Below are positions 1 through 5,277 of a DNA stretch of 8,436 nt, in pieces (within the stretch, counting starts at the first letter, position 1; every line of letters begins with the position of its first letter). The DNA comes from an uncultured Clostridia bacterium. Lineage in GTDB: Bacteria > Bacillota > Clostridia > TANB77 > CAG-508. Position numbers and translations under genes: made by a program. The stretch is taken from NCBI GenBank assembly GCA_934169535.1, contig CAKPOC010000046.1, positions 1 to 8,436 of the forward strand, in the 5' to 3' direction. A model generated the notes under the pieces. It did no database searches and was not told the DNA's origin. It saw only the letters and a list, made by a program, of their open reading frames with translations.

Positions 1-67
1 TTCAGTTGGTTAGAACGCTAGCCTGTCACGCTAGAGGTCGACGGTTCGAGCCCGTTCCAGGTCGCCA
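1..67 (+). tRNA. tRNA-Asp (GTC), 5' end cut by the window edge
   Basis: Decodes GAC/GAU. The window opens inside the D arm, so about ten 5' bases are missing. The anticodon stem CTAGC/GCTAG (18-22 and 30-34) encloses the loop with anticodon GTC at 25-27. The T stem GACGG/CCGTT and the loop TTCGAGC follow. The 3' acceptor strand CCAGGTC is at 57-63, with discriminator G64 (a known tRNA-Asp identity base) and an encoded CCA at 65-67. It lies 23 bases before tRNA-Phe with no terminator between them, so the two are probably processed from one transcript. Confidence 0.96.
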
Positions 68-90
68 TTTTTTTATAAAAATAAAATTTT

Positions 91-166
91 GGCTTGATAG
101 CTCAGTTGGTAGAGCAGGGGACTGAAAATCCCCGTGTCAGTGGTTCGATTCCACTTCAAGCCACCA
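91..166 (+). tRNA. tRNA-Phe (GAA)
   Basis: Decodes UUC/UUU. It is complete at 76 nt. The acceptor strands GGCTTGA (91-97) and TCAAGCC (156-162) pair fully, followed by discriminator A163 and an encoded CCA at 164-166. The anticodon stem GGGGA/TCCCC holds a loop with GAA at 124-126. The bases after the anticodon give A36-A37-A38 (126-128), the recognition context of MiaA, whose gene starts at 8007 in this window. It is the last gene of the tRNA cluster and is followed within a few bases by a terminator. Confidence 0.98.
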
Positions 167-170
167 AAAC

Positions 171-194
171 AAAGCCCTTTTAATGGGCTTTTTT
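171..194 (+). terminator. Rho-independent terminator of the tRNA-Asp/Phe cluster
   Basis: AAAGCCC (171-177) and GGGCTTT (185-191) form a perfect 7-bp stem around a 7-base loop, followed by a run of Ts to 194. It sits five bases after the CCA of tRNA-Phe and separates the tRNA transcript from the mtaB operon. Confidence 0.9.
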
Positions 195-254
195 GTTGCG
201 TAATTTTCTGTGACTTAATAAACAAATTTTATATATGTAATTTGCTAATTTTCA

Positions 255-283
255 TTGATATTTCAAGCAAAAAGTGGTAAAAT
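255..283 (+). promoter_or_regulatory. Sigma-A type promoter of the mtaB-alaS-HIT operon
   Basis: TTGATA (255-260) and TAAAAT (278-283) are separated by exactly 17 bp, each one base from consensus. Transcription would begin near 290, giving a leader of about 43 nt before the ATG at 333. I see no T-box, riboswitch or attenuator hairpin in the leader, although an aminoacyl-tRNA synthetase gene lies second in the operon. Confidence 0.75.
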
Positions 284-332
284 ATAAAAACGTAATAAAT
301 AGAGAATAAAAAGCCGAAAGGTAAGTACTAAA

Positions 333-1662
333 ATGGAAAGTAACAAAAATAAAAATCAAAAAAAAGTGGCATTTATTACATTACGGTTGTAAAGTAAATC
401 AGTATGAAACAAATGCTATGGAAGAGATGTTTATAAATTGTGGATACAAAGCTGTTCCAAGCAGTGAATTTGCTGATATATATGTAATAAATACTTGTAC
501 TGTGACAAACATGGCGGAAAGAAAATCAAGGCAAATGCTACGAAGAGTAAAAGAAATAAATCCTACAGCTACACTTGTAGTATGTGGTTGCTATGCGCAA
601 GTAGCAAGTAAAGAACTTGAAGAAATTCCAGAAATAGATATTATTTTAGGAATAAATGAAAAGAAAAAAATAGTACCAATAGTAGAAAATTATATAGAAA
701 ATAATAAAAAAATAGAGGAAGTTTCAAACCTTACTTTAAATTCAGAATTTATTGATTTTGGAGATGTAACATACACCGAAAAAAATAGAGCAGTAGTAAA
801 AGTTCAAGATGGGTGTAATATGTTTTGCACTTATTGTATAATTCCATATGCGAGAGGAAGAATAAGAAGTAGAAAAATTGAAAATGTAGTTTCAGAAGCA
901 AACAAAATTGCAAAAGAAGGAATAAAAGAGATTGTAATTACCGGAATACATGTTGCTTCATATGGAAAAGACTTTAAAGATGGAACAACATTAATTGATT
1001 TACTAGAAGAGTTAAACAAAGTAGATGGAATAGAAAGAATAAGATTAAGTTCATTAGAACCAACATTGATTACAGAAGAATTTGCAAAAAGATTATCAAA
1101 ATTAAATAAAATTTGTGATCATTTTCATTTATCACTTCAAAGCGGAAGCGATACTGTTTTAAAAAGAATGAACAGAAAGTACACAACTAAGCGATACACA
1201 GAAAGCATTGAGATACTAAAAAAATATTACCCAGAAGCTAATTTTACAACAGATATTATTGTTGGATTCCCAGGAGAAACAGATGCAGAATTTGACGAAA
1301 CTTATCAGTTTGCAAAAAAAATAAATTTTTATAAACTTCATGTATTTAAATATTCTAAAAGAAGAGGAACTCCAGCAGAAAAAATGCCAAACCAAATAGA
1401 TGGCAATATTAAAGAAAAAAGAAGCAATGAGTTAATTAATTTTTCAAAAGAAAATGACATAAAAATTAGCCAAAAATATATTGGAAAAACTTTAAAAGTT
1501 TTATTTGAAGAAGAAAAAAATGACTTCTATAGAGGACATACAACAAATTACATAATTGTAAATGCAAAAAGCAAAAAAAATATAGTAAATGAAATTAAAA
1601 AAGTAAAAATTGAATCTATTAACACAGAAAATGGTGAATTATTAGGAAATATCGAAGATTAG
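333..1662 (+). CDS. mtaB: tRNA (N6-threonylcarbamoyladenosine(37)-C2)-methylthiotransferase MtaB, with a 1-nt frameshift near the start
   Basis: MtaB is a cytoplasmic radical-SAM enzyme that adds a methylthio group to t6A37 of tRNAs reading ANN codons, giving ms2t6A. The family architecture is complete if one base is ignored: N-terminal UPF0004 (MTTase) domain, radical-SAM core with CxxxCxxC (codons at 814, 826 and 835), and a C-terminal TRAM domain (about 1470-1650). The family start KVAFITL is in frame with ATG 333, which has an AAAGG ribosome binding site at 317-321. The following GCKVNQYETNA is one frame over because of an extra C at 384, and the ATG frame stops at 390-392. The uninterrupted frame is 418-1662 (414 aa). 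The repaired protein would be 442 aa, normal for the family. Starting at 418 would lose the first Cys of the auxiliary [4Fe-4S] cluster (TGT at 388), leaving the Cys in NTCTVT and VVCGC. There is no ATG, GTG or TTG for the 418 frame between its upstream stop at 322 and 418. It may be a broken gene, a sequence error or a recoded gene. Function assignment is confident; integrity is not. Confidence 0.88.
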
Positions 1663-1676
1663 GAGAAAAGTAAAAA

Positions 1677-3431
1677 ATGAAAGCAATAGAAATAAGAAAT
1701 AAATATTTAAAATTTTTTAAGGAACATGGCCATGCAGTAATACCAAGTGCTCCACTAATACCGGAAAATGACCCATCTGTATTATTTACAACAGCAGGAA
1801 TGCAACCATTAGTTCCATATCTTTTAGGTGAAAAACACCCTGAAGGAACACGTCTTACAGATTATCAAAAATGTTTAAGAACAAATGATATAGACGAAGT
1901 TGGAGATAACAGACATTTAACTTACTTTGAAATGTTAGGAAACTGGTCATTAGGTGATTATTTTAAAGAAGAATCAATAGCAATGTCATATGAATTTTTA
2001 ACAAAAGAGCTAGGAATTCCAGCAGAAAAAATATCTGTTACATGCTTTGCTGGAGATGAAGACTGCCCAAGAGATACAGTAACTGCAGAATGTTGGAAGA
2101 AAGCAGGAATTCCAGAAGATAGAATTTACTACTTTGGAAAAGACGATAATTGGTGGATTGCGGGCGAAACTGGTCCTTGCGGTTCAGACACAGAAATGTT
2201 TTATGATACAGGAAAACCAAAATGTTCTCCAGAATGTAATCCATCTTGTGATTGTGGCAAATATGTTGAAATTTGGAACAATGTGTTTATGGAATTTTAC
2301 AAAGACGAAAAAGGAAATTATACAAAACTAAAACAACATAATGTGGATACAGGGCTAGGCCTTGAAAGAATGACAATGCTTTTACAAGGAAAAGAAACAC
2401 CATTTGATACAGAAATATTTAAACCAATTATGGACAAACTAAAAGAACTTGCTCAAAAAGATGATATAGCAAGCAGAAGAATTGTTGCAGAACACTTACG
2501 TTCAAGCATGATGATAATTCAAGATGGTGGAACACCAAGTAATGTAGATAGAGGATACATTTTAAGAAGATTAATTAGAAGAATGGTACGTCACTTAAGA
2601 AAATTGCAAATAGATCTAAATATGCTTTCAGATTTAATAGACTTAAATATAGACGTATTAAATGAGCTATATCCAGAACTTGCTCAAAATAGAGAAAAAA
2701 TTAAAACTGTTATTGTAGAAGAAAAAGACAAATTTGAAAAGACTCTTGAACGTGGAGAAAAAGAATTTTATAAAATTGTAAATAAAATGAATAATTCAGG
2801 GGAAAAAGAAATATCAGGTAAAGATTTATTTAACTTATATGAAACTTATGGTTTTCCACCAGAAGTTACAAAAGAACTTGCCAAAGAAAATAATTTAAAG
2901 GTGAATTCAGAAGAGTTTGAAAAATTATTTAAAGAGCACCAAGAAAAATCAAGAATGGGAAGCGAGGCAAAATTCAAAGGTGGACTTGCAGGAAATAGCC
3001 CAATAGAAATAAAATATCATACAGCAACACATTTGTTAAATGCAGCTTTAAAAGCTGTAATAAATAAAGATGTTCACCAAAAAGGTTCAAATATCACACC
3101 TGACAGAATGCGTTTTGACTTTAGCTGTGATCATAAGCTAACAGACGAAGAAAAGAAAAAAGTAGAAGACTTAGTAAATGAGTGGATTTCTCAAGGGTTA
3201 GAAGTAAAATGCGAAGAAATGTCAAAGGAAGATGCTATAAAATCGGGTGCTGAATGTATGTTTATAGAGAAATATCCAGACATTGTAACAATATATTCTA
3301 TAGGAAATGTTTCAAAAGAACTTTGTGGAGGTCCTCACGTAAAAAATACTAGTGAATTAGGAAAATTCAAAATTAAAAAAGAGGAAGCAAGCTCTGCAGG
3401 AGTAAGAAGAATAAAAGCTATTTTAGAATAG
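1677..3431 (+). CDS. alaS: Alanine--tRNA ligase, short form (catalytic and editing cores, no beta-barrel, no C-terminal domain)
   Basis: Charges tRNA-Ala with alanine in the cytoplasm and clears mischarged Ser/Gly. It has 584 aa, while typical bacterial AlaRS is about 870-880 aa. The class II catalytic core comes first, with the TGPCG segment and the motif 3 region DTGLGLER (residues 224-231). A Cys cluster, C183-x3-C187-x3-C191-x-C193, precedes EIWNNVFMEF and may bind metal. A helical tRNA-recognition region follows (about 240-430). The editing site is intact: HTATH (H448, H452) and CGGPH (C550, H554). The usual beta-barrel segment with the F-YAE-GGQ-GD signature is absent, the editing helix following almost directly on KFKGGLAGN. 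The chain ends just after the editing core, so the DHHA1/C-Ala domain is absent too. AGGAG (1661-1665) overlaps the mtaB stop 14 bp upstream and fixes the start. The reading frame is clean and the next gene follows at once, so this is a natural short form rather than decay. It could be the only AlaRS or a second copy; the window cannot tell. Confidence 0.93.
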   Translation: MKAIEIRNKYLKFFKEHGHAVIPSAPLIPENDPSVLFTTAGMQPLVPYLLGEKHPEGTRLTDYQKCLRTNDIDEVGDNRHLTYFEMLGNWSLGDYFKEESIAMSYEFLTKELGIPAEKISVTCFAGDEDCPRDTVTAECWKKAGIPEDRIYYFGKDDNWWIAGETGPCGSDTEMFYDTGKPKCSPECNPSCDCGKYVEIWNNVFMEFYKDEKGNYTKLKQHNVDTGLGLERMTMLLQGKETPFDTEIFKPIMDKLKELAQKDDIASRRIVAEHLRSSMMIIQDGGTPSNVDRGYILRRLIRRMVRHLRKLQIDLNMLSDLIDLNIDVLNELYPELAQNREKIKTVIVEEKDKFEKTLERGEKEFYKIVNKMNNSGEKEISGKDLFNLYETYGFPPEVTKELAKENNLKVNSEEFEKLFKEHQEKSRMGSEAKFKGGLAGNSPIEIKYHTATHLLNAALKAVINKDVHQKGSNITPDRMRFDFSCDHKLTDEEKKKVEDLVNEWISQGLEVKCEEMSKEDAIKSGAECMFIEKYPDIVTIYSIGNVSKELCGGPHVKNTSELGKFKIKKEEASSAGVRRIKAILE

Positions 3432-3446
3432 GGAGGAAAATAATTT

Positions 3447-3791
3447 ATGGAAGATTGTTTATTTTGCAAAATAGTAAAAGGAGAAATTCCATCAACTAAA
3501 GTATATGAAGATGAAAATGTTTATGCTTTTAATGATATAAATCCAGCTACACCAATTCATGTATTAGTAATACCCAAAAAACATTATGAAAATATTTTAG
3601 ATGTAAATGATGAGAATTGCAAAATTTATGCAGACATTTTTTCTGCAATAAACAAAATTGCTAAAAAACTAAATATTGAAAAAGGCGGATTTAGAATAAT
3701 AAGCAATTGTGGGAAAAATGCAGGACAAGAAGTACAGCATTTGCATTTTCACCTTCTTGCAGGACAAAAAATGGGGCCTAAAATTGTATAA
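3447..3791 (+). CDS. HIT family protein (HINT/PKCI-like nucleotide hydrolase)
   Basis: HIT proteins of this branch hydrolyse nucleoside phosphoramidates and aminoacyl-adenylates in the cytoplasm. The 114-aa product is of usual length. It begins with the C4-x2-C7 pair seen in many bacterial members, which can bind zinc, continues through the conserved FNDINPATPIHVLVIPK segment, and ends with the histidine triad H98-L-H100-F-H102, H100 being the expected nucleophile. A strong GGGAGG (3431-3436) precedes the ATG, 15 bp after the alaS stop. Sitting behind a synthetase gene is suggestive because HINT enzymes act on aminoacyl-AMP, the synthetase intermediate; that functional link is my inference. 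It seems to be the last gene of the operon, though I find no convincing terminator before the next promoter. Confidence 0.93.
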   Translation: MEDCLFCKIVKGEIPSTKVYEDENVYAFNDINPATPIHVLVIPKKHYENILDVNDENCKIYADIFSAINKIAKKLNIEKGGFRIISNCGKNAGQEVQHLHFHLLAGQKMGPKIV

Positions 3792-3810
3792 AACAGTCAA
3801 AAAATAGTTC

Positions 3811-3839
3811 TTTTCAAAAAGCAAAATATATGTTATAAT
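3811..3839 (+). promoter_or_regulatory. Extended -10 promoter of the sortase gene
   Basis: A perfect TATAAT (3834-3839) is preceded by TGT (3831-3833), the extended -10 element. The -35 is a poor TTTTCA (3811-3816) at 17 bp, acceptable for an extended -10 promoter. The predicted start near 3846 leaves about 30 nt of leader before the ATG at 3877. Confidence 0.6.
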
Positions 3840-3876
3840 AATTTTAGTATTGATTATAATAAGGAGAGTGAAACCA

Positions 3877-4536
3877 ATGATTAGTGATAAATATAGAGTA
3901 TTATTAACAGTAATTTTATCAATAGTTGCAGCCGGAGTTGTTGGATTACTAGGCTTTTTAGCATATGACATAATAAGCGGAAATAATACAAAAAAAGCAA
4001 ATGCAGATGTTATAGGAGAATTTGACAATAGCATAAAAAAAGATGAATCTACAGAAAATACAGAGAAAAACACTGAAATTCCAGTATTAAATGTAGTAGA
4101 AACAGAAAATTCACAAAATACATCATCTTCAAAAGTAACATATAAGGGCTATAATGTAGTAGGAAAAATAGAAATACCAGCGATAGAACTTGCATACCCA
4201 ATACTAGAGAGAACAACGCCTGAATCTATAGAACTTGCAGTATCTGTATTATATGGACCAGGACCAAATAAAGTTGGAAATACAACAATAGTAGGACATA
4301 ACTACAGAAATGGCAGCTTTTTTGGAAAGAATAAACAGTTAAAAATAAATGACAAAATTTATATTACTGATACATCAGGCCAAAAGCTACAATACAATAT
4401 TTATAACATTTATGAGACTAGTCCAGATGATAGTGATTTTATTACAAGGGACACAGCAGGAAAAACTGAAATATCACTTTCTACATGTACAGATAACTCT
4501 AAAAAGAGATTAATAATTTGGGCAGTAGCAGAATAA
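3877..4536 (+). CDS. Sortase, probably class D
   Basis: Membrane-anchored cysteine transpeptidase that joins sorting-signal proteins to the cell wall or to pilin partners. The 219-aa product has an N-terminal anchor (residues about 8-31), a charged, Ser/Thr/Asn-rich spacer to about 90, and the sortase beta-barrel from about 95 to the end. The catalytic triad is visible: H141 in VGHNYR, C204 in LSTCT and R211 in KKRLII. The frame stays open upstream to an ATG at 3850, but AAGGAG (3861-3866) stands 10 bp before the ATG at 3877, and 3850 has no ribosome site of its own, so I take 3877. It has its own promoter. No LPxTG-type substrate or pilin gene is in the window, so it is an orphan here and probably serves substrates elsewhere. 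The class assignment rests on size, single N-terminal anchor and motif style, and could be wrong. Confidence 0.9.
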   Translation: MISDKYRVLLTVILSIVAAGVVGLLGFLAYDIISGNNTKKANADVIGEFDNSIKKDESTENTEKNTEIPVLNVVETENSQNTSSSKVTYKGYNVVGKIEIPAIELAYPILERTTPESIELAVSVLYGPGPNKVGNTTIVGHNYRNGSFFGKNKQLKINDKIYITDTSGQKLQYNIYNIYETSPDDSDFITRDTAGKTEISLSTCTDNSKKRLIIWAVAE

Positions 4537-4559
4537 AATAAAAAAAATCAAATAAACTG

Positions 4560-4589
4560 TTGACAAAACAACAGTAAATAGGTTAAAAT
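4560..4589 (+). promoter_or_regulatory. Sigma-A type promoter of the tRNA-His/tRNA-Gln pair
   Basis: A perfect -35 TTGACA (4560-4565) is followed after 18 bp by TAAAAT (4584-4589), or after 17 bp by TTAAAA (4583-4588). The start point would fall near 4596, about 27 bases before tRNA-His. A full consensus -35 fits a highly expressed stable-RNA unit. It lies 23 bp past the sortase stop. Confidence 0.75.
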
Positions 4590-4622
4590 AGATAGTGCAT
4601 TAGAAATAGTGCACATCTATAT

Positions 4623-4700
4623 GGTGGATTTAGCGTAGTTGGTTAACGCGCCAGTTTGTGGCACTGGAGACCGTGGGTTCGAGTCCCACATTCCACCCCA
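4623..4700 (+). tRNA. tRNA-His (GTG)
   Basis: Decodes CAC/CAU. Anticodon GTG is at 4658-4660 in a loop closed by CCAGT/ACTGG. The extra G-1 (4623) faces discriminator C73 (4697), the hallmark of tRNA-His, and CCA is encoded (4698-4700). The acceptor strands GTGGATT (4624-4630) and ATTCCAC (4690-4696) pair except for one U-U mismatch at position 6:67. Confidence 0.97.
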
Positions 4701-4710
4701 TAAATTACAT

Positions 4711-4785
4711 TGGGCTGTAGCCAAGCGGTAAGGCACATGACTTTGACTCATGCACGCGCTAGTTCGAATCTAGCCAGCCCAACCA
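4711..4785 (+). tRNA. tRNA-Gln (TTG)
   Basis: Decodes CAA (and CAG by wobble). Acceptor TGGGCTG (4711-4717) pairs with CAGCCCA (4775-4781), followed by discriminator A4782 and an encoded CCA (4783-4785). The anticodon stem CATGA/TCATG holds TTG at 4743-4745. It follows tRNA-His by 10 bases, so the pair is one transcript. Confidence 0.97.
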
Positions 4786-4790
4786 AATAT

Positions 4791-4827
4791 CAAAAAACTC
4801 TTACATTTTTAGTGTAAGAGTTTTTTG
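4791..4827. terminator. Bidirectional terminator between the tRNA pair and the cysteine-rich small genes
   Basis: A perfect 15-bp inverted repeat (4791-4805 with 4813-4827) around the loop TTTTTAG. Its outer part is a run of six As on the left and six Ts on the right, so each strand reads as hairpin plus U-tract. It starts 5 bases after tRNA-Gln on the plus strand and 7 bases after the stop of the minus-strand gene ending at 4835. It therefore serves both converging units. Confidence 0.92.
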
Positions 4828-4834
4828 GGTTATA

Positions 4835-4960
4835 TTAGCAGCATCTACCTTCGTTACCACCGCAGCAGCAGAATAAAATTAAAATTATAAAAATCCATAT
4901 GCAGCAGTTATTTCCACCAAAACCGAAAGGCCCACCACAACATCTATTGTTTTCTTGCAT
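4835..4960 (-). CDS. Small cysteine-rich single-pass membrane protein (41 aa), function unknown
   Basis: No characterised family is recognised. The ATG is at 4960-4958 on the minus strand, preceded by AGGAGGTG, an almost perfect ribosome site, which is the main evidence that so short a frame is real. The protein has 9 Cys in 41 residues, mostly in clusters: CC at 7-8, CC at 19-20, CCC at 31-33, CC at 40-41. A Gly/Phe-rich head (9-16) leads to one hydrophobic segment, IWIFIILILF (21-30), bounded by Cys clusters on both sides, then a short polar tail. It lies 40 bp downstream of a sister gene of the same design (5001-5105) and ends at the shared terminator. Cys-rich Clostridium proteins of this kind have, as I recall, sometimes been labelled 'chorion class high-cysteine' proteins, a name without functional value. 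Spore-coat, envelope or metal/redox roles are possible but unproven. Confidence 0.8.
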   Translation of the reverse strand: MQENNRCCGGPFGFGGNNCCIWIFIILILFCCCGGNEGRCC

Positions 4961-5000
4961 TAAGATTCACCTCCTATTAAATTCAAAGTATGTGTTAAAA

Positions 5001-5105
5001 TTAGTTGCATCCACATCTATTATTTCCGAAACCGCAACAGAAAAGTAAAATAAACAAAATTATGAACCATAAAAGTTCACTATTATTATTGCAACAATTT
5101 CTCAT
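5001..5105 (-). CDS. Small cysteine-rich single-pass membrane protein (34 aa), paralogue of the gene downstream
   Basis: The ATG is at 5105-5103 on the minus strand, with AAGGAG (5122-5117) about 11 bases upstream and the stop at 5001-5003. Layout: RNCCNNN head (Cys 4-5), hydrophobic segment LLWFIILFILLF (11-22), CCG at 23-25, then an Asn/Gly tail with C31-x-C33. There are 6 Cys in 34 residues. The order CC head, W-containing helix, LFCC-G, then RC tail matches the 41-aa neighbour, so I read the two as diverged duplicates in one operon. No characterised function is known to me. It is the promoter-proximal gene of the pair. Confidence 0.77.
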   Translation of the reverse strand: MRNCCNNNSELLWFIILFILLFCCGFGNNRCGCN

Positions 5106-5133
5106 ATTGGAATTTCTCCTTCCTTCATTTAAT

Positions 5134-5161
5134 AATGTATAAATCATTTGTTATAATATAT
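5134..5161 (-). promoter_or_regulatory. Candidate promoter of the small Cys-rich gene pair, possibly sporulation sigma-E type
   Basis: Reading the minus strand, ATATATT (5161-5155) and TATACATT (5141-5134) are 13 bp apart. The second resembles the sigma-E -10 (CATACAnT, 6 of 8) and the first the AT-rich sigma-E -35. The start would lie about 20 nt before the ATG at 5105. In such AT-rich DNA this is weak evidence. A sigma-A reading, with TTGTAA at 5190-5185 and a poorly spaced TACTAT, is also possible but worse. Confidence 0.3.
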
Positions 5162-5207
5162 AGTATTCTGAGGCTAATTAAGTGTTACAAAAAAATTCAA
5201 AAAAGGC

Positions 5208-5237
5208 TATACAAAAAAACTCATTTAATGGTATAAT
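5208..5237 (+). promoter_or_regulatory. Sigma-A type promoter of the mutL operon
   Basis: A perfect TATAAT (5232-5237) lies 18 bp after TATACA (5208-5213), which matches the -35 consensus at four of six positions. Transcription would start near 5244, giving a leader of about 34 nt to the mutL ATG at 5278. It is divergent from the small Cys-rich gene pair, the two sharing about 170 bp of intergenic DNA. Confidence 0.65.
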
Positions 5238-5277
5238 CTACATGAATAACTATAAGACCAAAGAGAGGTAGATGTAA

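Noticed and set aside
3792..3825. Possible terminator after the HIT gene (CTTTT/AAAAG)
   Set aside because: The possible stem is five A-T rich pairs with a two-base loop and no proper T-run, too weak to call.
3855..3860. Second TATAAT just before the sortase gene
   Set aside because: A start from it would fall at or inside the AAGGAG ribosome site (3861-3866). The TATAAT at 3834, with its extended -10, leaves a usable leader.
3850..3876. Earlier ATG (3850) as sortase start
   Set aside because: It would place the ribosome site AAGGAG inside the gene, has no site of its own, and adds nine basic residues ahead of a normal membrane anchor.
3669..4073. Minus-strand open frame of 134 codons across the HIT/sortase junction
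   Set aside because: It overlaps two well-supported plus-strand genes and the sortase promoter. The protein is compositionally odd and resembles no family.
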